Origin: an uncultured Clostridia bacterium
Lineage (GTDB): Bacteria > Bacillota > Clostridia > Oscillospirales > Acutalibacteraceae
Length of the DNA: 40,444 nucleotides
Reading direction: 5' to 3'
Assembly: GCA_947589485.1 (NCBI GenBank)
Contig: CANQBK010000010.1
Coordinates: forward strand, 1 to 40,444
The position numbers and the translations under genes were made by a program. Positions 23,609 through 32,396 of the stretch are shown here, piece after piece. The notes under the pieces were generated by a model. It saw only the letters and a list, made by a program, of their open reading frames with translations, was not told where the DNA came from and searched no databases. Position 1 is the stretch's first letter; each line of letters opens with the position of its first letter.

Positions 23609-26524
23609 TCATATATTATCATTGCGGATAATTTCTATTATATTTTGCTTTTTCAGCCTTTTTTTCGAGAAACCGGCTGTAATTAAAATCAATACAATGA
23701 CGGCCGAAATACTTATCAGAACTGCCTGCCATGGGAACATAAATTCAAGAGATTTTCCGACAGATTCAGCGTCCCACATACTTGTAAATATATAATGTAT
23801 AACAGCCGTTGCTATTATACCGGTCATACAGCCTATAAACAGACCTTTAACGGCATAGAACAGACACTCAAGCGTTATCATTCCGTTAAATTCCCGTTTG
23901 GTCATACCCACTGAACGCAACATTGCAAATTCCTTTTGTCTGAATTTCATATTTGTCGTAACAGTATTAAAAATGTTGGTAACGGCAATAAGAGAAATCA
24001 CAGCTATAATACCGTATACCAGATACTGTACAATTGAAGCTATTGAGTTTACCTGTTTTGCCGATTCAACAATATTATTATAAATATATATTTCCCTGTC
24101 AATACTGCTGAGGCGTTGTTCGGTTCTGACGGAATTTGATGAAAATATATACATCATATTACTAATTTTGTCTGATTCGGGATAATTAGCCAAAAGCCAT
24201 TCTTTGCTGACAATAAGATAACCATAATTCAAGCCGTTTTTTGTTATTAAATCTTTAAATTCTGCCGTATTCGTAATCTCTCCTCCTATTTCAAGTTTAA
24301 GGTGTTGTTCTTCAGGCAAATATGTTCCGTTTTCTTTGTCACACAAATGGTATTTCATATCCAACGTATATCCAACAGGGTTCTTCATATACTTAATTGT
24401 ATGAGTAATACTTTCGTTATCCGGTTTAATAACTCCTTGATTTATATTTACTATTATAGCCTTATCTTTCATTTTATCATAACTATACCCTAACTTTTTC
24501 AACAGCTTTTTATAATTTAGGTCATCAAAAGCTATAAGATGTGCAAGAGCGGACATATTATTCCATTCTCCATTTTCGTCAGAAATAATATCAAAACCCA
24601 TATTTTTACTGTATTCATATTTTTGGTTCGGGTGTAACGCAACAGTATAATCATAATCACTTATTTTTTCGGGGAGCTTATCGTTAGGAATATCATATAT
24701 AAGATAACACGATGGGTCATAAAATGTATAGCAATAATCTTCAACTTCATCGTATTTTGCAATTTCCTTGAATATATCCTCCTGCTCATCAAAAGACAGG
24801 CGTTCCTCACCGTTATATGTATCATTTGGGAGTTCCAAGCTCATATTACAATTATAACTAATTAATGTTGTATTATAAAGATACAATGAATAATTAACGA
24901 AAGAAAAAACAGCAATGAATAGAGATACACTTACAACTATTGATATTAACGCCGTGCGGTATTGACGCTTGCTCCTTTTCATATTTTTCCATGCGAGCTT
25001 TCCTCCCACACCGAACACCTTACTTATGAACGCCGGTGTTTTAAAGGCATTTTTCTTACCTCTCTTTATATAAATTTCTTTATTTTTTCTGACTTCCTCT
25101 ATCGAGGAAACTCTTGAGGCTCTCTTAGTCGGTGTTTTAAAGGCATTTTTCTTACCTTTCTTTATATAAATTTCTTTATTTCTTCTGACTGCCTCTATCG
25201 GTGAAACTCTTGAGGCTCTCATAGCCGCCGAAACAGAGGCGAAAAATATAGTCGCTGCTCCAAGTACAATTGCCGCAAGCACTGAAATCCATGAAATTGA
25301 AAAGGTTATGTTTAATCCGTCAAATACATCAAAAAGTATTACGTTTGACAAATTGACAACAGCTATACCTCCGCCTATACCGATAAATAATCCTATGGAT
25401 ATGCCGAATATACCTAAGACAAAGCCCTCAAAAAATATACTGTTTCTTATTTGTTTAGGTGTTGCTCCGACAGTTGACAAATTTCCGTATAAAACAATTT
25501 TCTCGGTTAAGGATATGGAAAAAGCATTTTTAATTATGAACACACTTGCCGCCATTACAAGTATAATCAGTCCTAAAGATATATAAAACATAATAGGTTT
25601 AAATGTATTTTCAAATGATTCATTGCAAGAATGAAGATTATCGTTAATTGAAACAGACAAAATGCGGAACTCACTTTCCGCCAATTTTTTATATGTGTCA
25701 TTCTCCGTTTCTTCACCAAAATTCATACCGTAAAGACTTTCAAATATATCTTCACTATCTATTCCGGTAATGTCGGATATAAAGTTAACGCAGTTATCTC
25801 TGTTTCCGTTATGTATTTTTATTTTTACCGCTTTGTTAAATTCTCCTTCACCAAAAGCAGTTGCTATATTATCGGATAAATCAGTATATCCGTATATATT
25901 TACATAATTCTTTCCCGGTCTGTCATCGTTCTGAGGCTCACGTTCAAGTATTCCGACAACCGTGTATGTTTTGGTAAATGACTTATTAAACACGGAGTCC
26001 GCTCCGATTTCCGCTATACCGTCTTTTGACTGATAAACTCCTACATCAAGGGTCATCTTATCTCCCGTTTTATATTTTTTGGAGGAATAATCCATAAAAT
26101 CCTTTGAAAGAACAATCTCATCGGGATTTTGCGGATAGTGCCCCTCTTTTAGCGAAAAATCATAACATTCTTTAAAGCAGTTTTCACTATATGAAATTAT
26201 AGAAATAAATTTCCTGAATTTTGATGTTGAATCTTTAAATGGGGAGTTACCGATTGCCTCCTCTTTATATATCGTTTCTGTATTTCTGTTAAGCTCCAAT
26301 TTTTCTATATTATCACTTGTTGGTTTTTCCATAAAAAAACATACATCATAATTCCCGAAAACTTTTAAATAAAAATTATAATAAGATTCTTGCAGGCTTG
26401 CGGCAGAACAGGCGATAATTGTAATCATCGCCATAGACAGGGCTATTCCTATTACGGTAACAACGGTTCTGCTCTTGTTCATTCTCATACTTTTAAGCGT
26501 AAATTTACGCATTATATTCATCAT
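23609..26524 (-). CDS. FtsX-like ABC transporter permease with internal 33-aa duplication
   Basis: The 971-aa permease has one helix near residues 15-40 and a large extracellular domain (~45-310). A three-helix FtsX unit follows (~315-435), then one helix (~520), a second extracellular domain (~550-835) and three helices (~850-960). This is the duplicated MacB/FtsX layout of export or detoxification permeases. The linker at ~437-502 holds two copies of RASRVSPIEAVRRNKEIYIK-type sequence with GKKNAFKTP, a tandem duplication also plain in the DNA. RASRVSPIEAVR is the usual cytoplasmic coupling motif, so the extra copy is recent and perhaps tolerated. The ATPase gene overlaps its start by one base. 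Likely role: peptide antibiotic export or resistance. Confidence 0.88.
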   Translation of the reverse strand: MMNIMRKFTLKSMRMNKSRTVVTVIGIALSMAMITIIACSAASLQESYYNFYLKVFGNYDVCFFMEKPTSDNIEKLELNRNTETIYKEEAIGNSPFKDSTSKFRKFISIISYSENCFKECYDFSLKEGHYPQNPDEIVLSKDFMDYSSKKYKTGDKMTLDVGVYQSKDGIAEIGADSVFNKSFTKTYTVVGILEREPQNDDRPGKNYVNIYGYTDLSDNIATAFGEGEFNKAVKIKIHNGNRDNCVNFISDITGIDSEDIFESLYGMNFGEETENDTYKKLAESEFRILSVSINDNLHSCNESFENTFKPIMFYISLGLIILVMAASVFIIKNAFSISLTEKIVLYGNLSTVGATPKQIRNSIFFEGFVLGIFGISIGLFIGIGGGIAVVNLSNVILFDVFDGLNITFSISWISVLAAIVLGAATIFFASVSAAMRASRVSPIEAVRRNKEIYIKKGKKNAFKTPTKRASRVSSIEEVRKNKEIYIKRGKKNAFKTPAFISKVFGVGGKLAWKNMKRSKRQYRTALISIVVSVSLFIAVFSFVNYSLYLYNTTLISYNCNMSLELPNDTYNGEERLSFDEQEDIFKEIAKYDEVEDYCYTFYDPSCYLIYDIPNDKLPEKISDYDYTVALHPNQKYEYSKNMGFDIISDENGEWNNMSALAHLIAFDDLNYKKLLKKLGYSYDKMKDKAIIVNINQGVIKPDNESITHTIKYMKNPVGYTLDMKYHLCDKENGTYLPEEQHLKLEIGGEITNTAEFKDLITKNGLNYGYLIVSKEWLLANYPESDKISNMMYIFSSNSVRTEQRLSSIDREIYIYNNIVESAKQVNSIASIVQYLVYGIIAVISLIAVTNIFNTVTTNMKFRQKEFAMLRSVGMTKREFNGMITLECLFYAVKGLFIGCMTGIIATAVIHYIFTSMWDAESVGKSLEFMFPWQAVLISISAVIVLILITAGFSKKRLKKQNIIEIIRNDNI

Positions 26525-27195
26525 TATACCTCCCCTATAAGTTTGCCGTCCTTAATATGCAGTATTCGGTCGGCATTTTTGGCTATTTCGGGATTATGCG
26601 TTATCATAAGTATAGTTTGCTTATAGTTTTCATTTGTCATTTTGAAAATTTTCACTATCTCGTTGGCTGTACCTGTGTCAAGATTTCCCGTAGGCTCATC
26701 GGCAAGAAGTATTGTCGGATTATTTATAACAGCCCTTGCAATAGCCACTCTTTGCTGCTGACCGCCCGAAAGCTCATTAGGCAGGCTGTTTCTTTTATCA
26801 AGAATACCCAATTTTTCCATTATCTCTTCTATTCTTTCCTTATCCGGCTTTCTTCCGTCAAGCTCTATCGGTAATGAGATATTTTCTTCCGAGGTCAAAA
26901 TAGGTATAAGATTATAGAACTGGTATACTATCCCTATCTGTCTTCTGCGGAATATGGCAAGTTTATCAGCAGCCATTGTGTTTATTTCTTTTCCGTCAAT
27001 AAATATTTTACCGCTTGTCGGTTTATCTACGCCTCCAATCATGTGCATAAGCGTACTCTTACCGCTTCCGCTTGCGCCAACAACTGCGACAAATTCTCCC
27101 TTTTCCACGGAAAAGGATATATTATCAACAGCGTTAAATTCATCATTTCCTTCCTTGTATGTTTTCACAAGATTTTCTACCCTTAAAATTTCCAT
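26524..27195 (-). CDS. ABC transporter ATP-binding protein (MacB/Bce type)
   Basis: The 223-aa ATPase has Walker A GASGSGKST, a Q-loop IVYQFYNLIP, signature LSGGQQQRVA, Walker B ILLADEPTGNLD and H-loop ITHNPEIAK. The LADEPTGNLD form and the short length are typical of LolD/MacB/BceA ATPases that drive FtsX-type permeases. It is first in the four-gene unit, with a TGGGAGG ribosome site and its stop overlapping the permease start. Together they would form a membrane-associated exporter controlled by the downstream kinase and regulator. Confidence 0.92.
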   Translation of the reverse strand: MEILRVENLVKTYKEGNDEFNAVDNISFSVEKGEFVAVVGASGSGKSTLMHMIGGVDKPTSGKIFIDGKEINTMAADKLAIFRRRQIGIVYQFYNLIPILTSEENISLPIELDGRKPDKERIEEIMEKLGILDKRNSLPNELSGGQQQRVAIARAVINNPTILLADEPTGNLDTGTANEIVKIFKMTNENYKQTILMITHNPEIAKNADRILHIKDGKLIGEV

Positions 27196-27214
27196 ATTTA
27201 CCTCCCAAATATAT

Positions 27215-27263
27215 TTATAATATTTTGTACTTTAACTATACAACACTTAAATGACTTTAAAGT
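27215..27263 (-). promoter_or_regulatory. Promoter and response-regulator-like site of the first Bce-like operon
   Basis: On the minus strand TTGTAT (27238-27243), a 17-nt spacer and TTATAA (27215-27220). Directly upstream are two copies of TTTAA(A)GT spaced by about 10 bp (ACTTTAAAGTCATTTAAGT, 27245-27263). Head-to-tail repeats beside a weak -35 are the usual binding pattern for OmpR-type activators. Confidence 0.55.
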
Positions 27264-27308
27264 GACACACATATAAAAAATTTTATCTTTCATAATATTT
27301 TAATTAAG

Positions 27309-27356
27309 AAAAAACAGGGCTTCCGGCTGTTCAAGTAAGCCAAAAGTCCTGTTTTT
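27309..27356. terminator. Terminator of the AKR/acetyltransferase operon
   Basis: AAAAAACAGG pairs with CCTGTTTTTT, with a further inner CTT/AAG and GGC/GCC. The run of T works in both directions. The hairpin is related in sequence to 30831-30867. Nothing else is seen in 27264-27447. Confidence 0.75.
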
Positions 27357-27447
27357 TGTGTTTCTGAGATATTTTATATTTCTCAAATCGTATCAATTAA
27401 GCGGTTTACATTATTATGAGAAAATCTATCTGTCACACAACGAAGAA

Positions 27448-28986
27448 TTAGTACCAATCATGCTTTTCGTTTCTGTCTAACGCATTGATACGGCTCATTT
27501 CATTGTCAGTCAAACTAAATCCGAAAATATCAAGATTTTCTTTAATATGCTCCGAGTTGCTTGAACCCGGTATTACAACAACTCCCTTTTGCAAGTTCCA
27601 ACGCAGAATGACTTGCGCCGAGGTAACGCCATGTGCCTTGGCAATATCTGAAATCACGCTGTCACCGAGAAGCTCCGAGGTATGACCTCTGCCGCCGAAC
27701 GGATACCAGCCCTGAACGACTATTCCGAGGTTTTGAATATAAGGTATAACATCGTTTTCTTGGTAGTATGGGTGAATTTCGTTTTGTACCAGCGCCGGAG
27801 TTATATTTACCTGCGGGAGAAATTCTTCAAGTTCTTCAATATAAAAATTAGACAGACCGAGCGAGTGAATTTTCCCATCCGCAACGAATTTTTCCATTGC
27901 AAGGTATGCTTTAACGTCATTCTCGCCGGGGTGGTGCAACAGCATCATATCAATATAGCCTATGTCGAGTTTATCAAGAGCTTCCTGAATGGCTTTTTCG
28001 GGATTTTCAAATTGCTCTCCCGGATAGATTTTTGTAATCACAAAAATTTCTTCACGCGGTACATCGGAATCCCGTATCGCTCTGCCAACGGCTGCCTCGT
28101 TTCCGTACATATACGCCGTATCTATAAGCCTTCCCCCGGCATTTAACAATGCCGTAACGGAGTTATAACATTCTTCATCGGAAAGGCTGTAAGTTCCAAG
28201 CCCACTAATGGGCATTTCATATCCGCTGTTCAGCATAACCGTCCTCTTTTCAAAATCAAATTTACCTACCTTGACCGAATCGGTGGTTCTGTTAGTAGCT
28301 ATATCATTCTTATTCAGCCACTGTTCTATTTCCTCTTTTGAAGTACCTGCGGCAAACCGCTCACCGTCAAGCCAGCTTGTGTTAGGCGTAAGGGAATGGA
28401 GATTGCTTGCACTTGAGCCTATTCCGCTGCTATGTGATGTACAAAACGGCAAAATCGTCTTGCCGGAAAAATCATAGCTTTCCAAAAATGTACTTATAAT
28501 ACGCGGTGCTTCTCCGTGCCAAATGGGATAACCAAGTATAATAGTATTATATTGTTCCATATTTTGAACCGAACCGGAAATTGCGGGACGGGCGGATTTA
28601 TCATTTTGTTCATTATCAGCACGACCTCCCGTGTAATAGGCTAAATCTTCGTCCGTGTAGGGCTGTTTTGGTACGATTTCGTACAAATCTGCGTCCAAAA
28701 TATCGGCGGCGTACTCTGCGAGCGACTTTGTATTGCCTGTTGCAGAAAAATACGCAACTAAAATTTTATTTATATTGTTATCATCTTTCTTATCAGTTTC
28801 ATTTTTTGATTTTCTTGACACTTCCGCTGTATTTGCTTTATCAGATGAAGAAATTGCCGAATTTGTATTTGAATCCGCAGTTGAAGTCACTTCATTCGAC
28901 CGAGATGTATTCTCCTGCTCACCAACACAGGCGGTAAATAGAAAAACAAATATTGATAAAATAATAATTGATAGAAACCGTTTCAT
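27448..28986 (-). CDS. Lipoprotein fusing a flavodoxin domain to an aldo/keto reductase
   Basis: The 512-aa protein has a lipoprotein signal (lipobox FTAC, Cys20) and a Ser/Lys-rich linker to ~70. A flavodoxin-like domain follows (residues ~73-215; VAYFSATGNTKSLAEYAA is the FMN phosphate loop, TIILGYPIWHGEAPRI the second loop). Residues ~245-505 are an aldo/keto reductase with the DTAYMYGNE (Asp and Tyr), VITKIYP (Lys) and LLHHPG (His) tetrad, GLSNFYIEEL and a C-terminal NADPH site (IPGSSNSEHIKENL). AKRs and flavodoxins are normally cytoplasmic, so anchoring both outside the membrane is odd; an NADPH supply there is unclear. The start at 28986 overlaps the acetyltransferase stop as ATGA and has a GGGGAGG site. 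Confidence 0.85.
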   Translation of the reverse strand: MKRFLSIIILSIFVFLFTACVGEQENTSRSNEVTSTADSNTNSAISSSDKANTAEVSRKSKNETDKKDDNNINKILVAYFSATGNTKSLAEYAADILDADLYEIVPKQPYTDEDLAYYTGGRADNEQNDKSARPAISGSVQNMEQYNTIILGYPIWHGEAPRIISTFLESYDFSGKTILPFCTSHSSGIGSSASNLHSLTPNTSWLDGERFAAGTSKEEIEQWLNKNDIATNRTTDSVKVGKFDFEKRTVMLNSGYEMPISGLGTYSLSDEECYNSVTALLNAGGRLIDTAYMYGNEAAVGRAIRDSDVPREEIFVITKIYPGEQFENPEKAIQEALDKLDIGYIDMMLLHHPGENDVKAYLAMEKFVADGKIHSLGLSNFYIEELEEFLPQVNITPALVQNEIHPYYQENDVIPYIQNLGIVVQGWYPFGGRGHTSELLGDSVISDIAKAHGVTSAQVILRWNLQKGVVVIPGSSNSEHIKENLDIFGFSLTDNEMSRINALDRNEKHDWY

Positions 28987-29558
28987 TTTAGTGCCTCCCC
29001 TTTCTCTATCCGTTTGATAAATTTCGCAGGAACACCGCCGACAACAGTGTAAGGTTCTACATTTTTTGTAATAACCGCTCCTGCGGCGGCAACAGCCCAT
29101 TCTCCAATCGTTACTCCCGGCAAAACGGTTACATTTGATCCGATCCAAACGTGATCTTTGACGGTAATAGGTTTATAGTGGTTTTTGCGATTGTTTTTTG
29201 GTTCAAGATCGTGGTTGATGGTAGCAAACACAACATTATGTCCGATTAAAACATCATCGCCAATCCAAACACCGCCCTGATCCTGAAAATGACAACCCGA
29301 ATTAATAAACACATTTTTTCCGATTGTAATGTTTTTGCCAAAATCCGTGTAAAACGGCGGAAACATACGGAAGCTGTTATCAATGCTTTTTCCTGTAAGA
29401 TGTTCCATAAGGTCGTGAAGTTCATTCGGCGTATGATAGTGATTATTTATTTCCATAGTGATTTTTATTGCCTCTTGAAACAATCTGTTGTACGCCAACT
29501 GCCTGTCTTGGTCTGCGTCTGTGTCTTCGCTGAAATATATTAATCTTTCTTTTTCCAA
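28983..29558 (-). CDS. Sugar O-acetyltransferase (maltose/galactoside acetyltransferase type)
   Basis: The protein of about 191 aa is a left-handed beta-helix acetyltransferase. An N-terminal helical cap (LAYNRLFQEAIKITMEINNHY) is followed by hexapeptide repeats: ITIGKNVFINSGCHFQDQGG, VWIGDDVLIGHNV, VWIGSNVTVLPGVTIGEWAV, and AVITKNVEPYTVVGGVPAKFI at the end. The catalytic histidine is in ATINHDLEP. It uses acetyl-CoA to acetylate a sugar or similar hydroxyl. TTG 29558 is chosen as start because AGAGGAG sits about 8 nt upstream; GTG 29567 would overlap that site. It is first in a two-gene operon with the AKR fusion, divergent from a LysR gene. Confidence 0.85.
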   Translation of the reverse strand: MEKERLIYFSEDTDADQDRQLAYNRLFQEAIKITMEINNHYHTPNELHDLMEHLTGKSIDNSFRMFPPFYTDFGKNITIGKNVFINSGCHFQDQGGVWIGDDVLIGHNVVFATINHDLEPKNNRKNHYKPITVKDHVWIGSNVTVLPGVTIGEWAVAAAGAVITKNVEPYTVVGGVPAKFIKRIEKGEALK

Positions 29559-29670
29559 AATTACCACTCCTCTTTATACAAAAATAAATAACAAAATATT
29601 CTTTGTTTGATTCTATTATAATTTAAACATTATATAATATCAAATACATATATTAAATGCATTTGCATAC

Positions 29671-29699
29671 TTGAAAGGTATCGTAGTATATGCTATGAT
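29671..29699 (+). promoter_or_regulatory. Promoter of the LysR regulator
   Basis: TTGAAA (29671-29676), a 17-nt spacer and TATGAT (29694-29699). The divergent gap also holds TATAAT on the minus strand near 29617-29622 for the acetyltransferase, and GCATTTGCAT at 29659-29668 as a possible LysR contact site. Confidence 0.65.
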
Positions 29700-29718
29700 T
29701 TTTTATGGAGGGAATCAA

Positions 29719-30606
29719 ATGGATATTAGAGTATTAAAATACTTTCTTGCGGTAGCAAGAGAAGAAAGCATTACAAGGGCGGCTGAAACACTGAATATGA
29801 CGCAGCCACCCTTGTCAAGACAATTAAAAGATTTAGAACACGAAATAGGAAAACAGCTTTTTATCAGAGGGAGCAAAAAAGTTACGCTGACTAATGATGG
29901 CGTACTTCTCCGCAAAAGAGCGGAAGAAATTGTTACCTTAATGGAAAAAACAAAAAAAGAATTATCCTCTTCCGACGAAACAATCAGCGGTGATGTTTAC
30001 ATTGGCAGCGGCGAAACCGACGCAGTTTCCAAAATTGCAGACGCAGCAAAGGATTTGCAATGCACATATCCTCTTATTCGTTACCATATTTACAGTGGCG
30101 ATGCAGAACACATTACAGAACGATTAGATAAGGGGCTTATTGATTTCGGACTGTTAGTCGAGCCTTTCGACACCGCTAAATATGATTATATACGTTTGCC
30201 GGTAAAAGATATGTGGGGTGTACTTATGCCCGCAAACAGTCCTCTTGCACAAAAAGAAAGTATTTGTGCGGAGGACTTATTGGATAAACCTTTGATAATA
30301 TCACATCAGACAGCCTCCGGCGGCGAGATGACCGCATGGCTGCGTAAAGATTTATCCCAATTAAATATTGTGGCATTTTATGATCTTCTGTATAACGCTT
30401 CGAGATTTGTAAAATCGGGTTTCGGATACGCAATTGCACTGGACAAGCTGATTAATACAGACGGGGACAGCAATCTCTGTTTCAGACCGCTGTCCCCGAT
30501 TTTGGAAGCAGGATTATATATCGTTTGGAAACGATGCCAAATTTTCTCCAAAGCCGCAGAGAAATTTTTAAGGGAAATTCAAATTAAATTTTCTATGGAG
30601 CTTTAA
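29719..30606 (+). CDS. LysR-family transcriptional regulator
   Basis: The 295-aa protein has an N-terminal helix-turn-helix (MDIRVLKYFLAVAREESITR, then AAETLNMTQPPLSRQLKDLE, residues 1-40) and a coiled linker. The LysR substrate-binding domain lies at ~90-290, with GLIDFGLLVEPFD and SGFGYAIALDKL. Start 29719 has a GGAGGG site; an earlier open TTG at 29671 is the -35 box. It is divergent from the acetyltransferase - AKR operon and probably controls it; LysR genes paired with flavodoxin and AKR genes are common in Clostridia. The inducer is unknown. Confidence 0.9.
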   Translation: MDIRVLKYFLAVAREESITRAAETLNMTQPPLSRQLKDLEHEIGKQLFIRGSKKVTLTNDGVLLRKRAEEIVTLMEKTKKELSSSDETISGDVYIGSGETDAVSKIADAAKDLQCTYPLIRYHIYSGDAEHITERLDKGLIDFGLLVEPFDTAKYDYIRLPVKDMWGVLMPANSPLAQKESICAEDLLDKPLIISHQTASGGEMTAWLRKDLSQLNIVAFYDLLYNASRFVKSGFGYAIALDKLINTDGDSNLCFRPLSPILEAGLYIVWKRCQIFSKAAEKFLREIQIKFSMEL

Positions 30607-30732
30607 CAATATCAACAACGTGCTTTTTCATTCTCCAAACTAATACCTCCTCGCACAGTGGGTTGATAATAGTAATTGCTCTAAAAGGCAAAAAAGTCAA
30701 GCGGTAATACCTTTTGATTTTTCCTTTGTAAG

Positions 30733-30903
30733 GGGTTCAAAAGTTCATAGAGGGTTCAAAATTGACCCTGGGGAGGGTTCACGCATAAACACCAGTTCTC
30801 CGTCAATACTAATACATAAACAAGAAAAAGCAGGGCTTTCGGCGGCTCAAATGTGCCGAAAACCCTGTTTTCTACATTTTTTTCGATATTTAAGGGGTTC
30901 AAA
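30733..30903. repeat. Spaced GGGTTCAAA repeats
   Basis: GGGTTCA occurs at 30733, 30752, 30775 and 30895, the first three about 19-23 bp apart, followed by AAA in three cases. No gene covers them. With the next repeat set they form an unusual 330-bp non-coding stretch in 30607-31172. Confidence 0.5.
30831..30867. terminator. Bidirectional terminator after LysR
   Basis: CAGGGCTTTCGGC pairs with GCCGAAAACCCTG around an 11-nt loop, followed by TTTTCTAC on the plus strand and CTTTTTC on the minus strand. It closely resembles 27309-27356. Confidence 0.75.
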
Positions 30904-30964
30904 TTGTATTAAAGTCGTTATTTACTTTTCTATGTAAACTCTCTCGTTGATACAAACTATTTTT

Positions 30965-31057
30965 CCGTGTGCAAAATGCGCTGCCGTGTGCATTATCATA
31001 TTTTCCCGTGTGCAGAGTATGCACACCGTGTGCATTGTCAAATCAAAGCGTGTGCAA
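30965..31057. repeat. Five phased CCGTGTGCA repeats (iteron-like)
   Basis: CCGTGTGCA occurs at 30965, 30984, 31006 and 31026, and GCGTGTGCA at 31049. Steps of 19, 22, 20 and 23 bp place each copy about two helical turns from the next. The spacers are not conserved. Such phasing is typical of iterons or a multi-site operator. It lies at the edge of a region with integrative-element relics. Confidence 0.6.
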
Positions 31058-31065
31058 AATGACAT

Positions 31066-31094
31066 AAAAAGCACCCGAAATTTCTTCCGAGTGC
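31066..31094 (-). terminator. Terminator of the second Bce-like operon
   Basis: On the minus strand GCACTCG pairs with CGGGTGC (31071-31094), with inner GAA/TTT pairs, followed by TTTTT. It ends the operon that finishes at 31173. Confidence 0.8.
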
Positions 31095-31172
31095 ATTAGA
31101 AAGTTTACGCCTTTGTTTCTCTTATTGAAATTCATATATATATAATTTTCTATTGCAAGATAATTTGATTTA

Positions 31173-32396
31173 TCACGAGAATTTATGACATACAACAGTC
31201 ACGCGCATTGTATCATTTCGAATTTCCGCAAAAATATCGCCGTTCATTTCGTTCATCAAACGGCGGCAGATATAAAGCCCTAATCCGTTGCCGCCTTGGT
31301 TTCCTACATTAGAACCTCTCCAGAAACTATCAAAAATATGAGAAAGCTCCGTGTCAGGCAATGTACAGCCGCTGTTGGATACGGTTATCAGAATGCAGTC
31401 CTCTTCCTCGGAAATATCTATGCGTATCATTTTTCCATCGCCGTATTTTATTGCATTTTCCATGATATTTTGCAGGACTTCTTCAATACGTTCGGGATCA
31501 CAAAGGAGCAGACAATCCGTGTAATTTGCTATGACAAAATTGGTACCGAGTGATTTCAGCTTTTCGGAATAATACCCTTTTATCCCGTCAATTACGGCAG
31601 AAAGATAGACCTCTTGGGGTTCTGCGTGAAATTCCATAAAATCGCCGATGAGCTTTTCTCTCAGTGTATTAACGTAGCGTTCTATCTCATCGGCTCCGGC
31701 ATTGATACTGTCCGCAGCCGAACGCTGTTTTTCAGCATCAGAATATAACTGCACTGAGATTGCCTTTGCATATAATTTGATTGCCGCAAGCGGTGTTTTG
31801 ATGTCATGCGAAATGGACAGCATGGCAGTTTTTTCACGTTTTGCCCGTTCCAATTCCTGCTGCCGCGAGCGTTCCAGTTCCTCACGGAGCATATCCAGTC
31901 CCCAGATAAATTTCCCGAAATAACGGCTTTTTGTTTCTTTCAGCGGTACAGTTAAATTGCCCTTGGCAAGCATATACGGAAGCTCGCTTATTTCATGGAA
32001 AGGCTTGATGATTGCCTGCCTGATATACAGCAAAACTCCGGATACAGTCAGAAACAATAGTATCAAAATAACATTGGCAGGATATAAGATACTATTGCTC
32101 CGAATTTCTTCCTTATATTCAATGCGGTAAAGTTTCCCGCTTATTTCACGGATCACATACGGATTTTCCGAATCATAAAAGTTATCATTCTGATTTTCAT
32201 ATACGCCTGCAATCGTCTGATAATTGTCGGCATTGATTTTATTACCATCTTCAAGTTCCTGTACAATACGGTTTGTTTCAACTTTGTAAGGTCCCGTATT
32301 ATTTATCTTACTAAATTGCAGAAAAAGATTTGTTACGCCTGAAATGACAACAAAAACAATAACGAACCCGATAATAATTTTATCGTAACTTTTCAT
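31173..32396 (-). CDS. Sensor histidine kinase, second ABC-linked system
   Basis: The 407-aa kinase has two helices (~residues 8-27 and ~105-125) around an extracellular loop of ~75 aa. A HAMP-like segment (PFHEISELPYMLAKGNLTVPL) is followed by HisKA with the phosphoacceptor in MLSISHDIKTPLAAI and HATPase_c with NIMENAIKYGDG, ITVSNSGCTL and GNGLGLYICRRL. ATG 32396 is chosen: it overlaps the regulator stop (TGATG) and has an AGGTGGG site; a GTG three codons earlier is also open. It is the last gene of the operon. The partner regulator is directly upstream. Confidence 0.88.
   Translation of the reverse strand: MKSYDKIIIGFVIVFVVISGVTNLFLQFSKINNTGPYKVETNRIVQELEDGNKINADNYQTIAGVYENQNDNFYDSENPYVIREISGKLYRIEYKEEIRSNSILYPANVILILLFLTVSGVLLYIRQAIIKPFHEISELPYMLAKGNLTVPLKETKSRYFGKFIWGLDMLREELERSRQQELERAKREKTAMLSISHDIKTPLAAIKLYAKAISVQLYSDAEKQRSAADSINAGADEIERYVNTLREKLIGDFMEFHAEPQEVYLSAVIDGIKGYYSEKLKSLGTNFVIANYTDCLLLCDPERIEEVLQNIMENAIKYGDGKMIRIDISEEEDCILITVSNSGCTLPDTELSHIFDSFWRGSNVGNQGGNGLGLYICRRLMNEMNGDIFAEIRNDTMRVTVVCHKFS

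Noticed and set aside
30965-31057. CRISPR array
   Set aside because: Repeats are only 9 bp and spacers 10-14 bp, far below CRISPR size; no cas genes.
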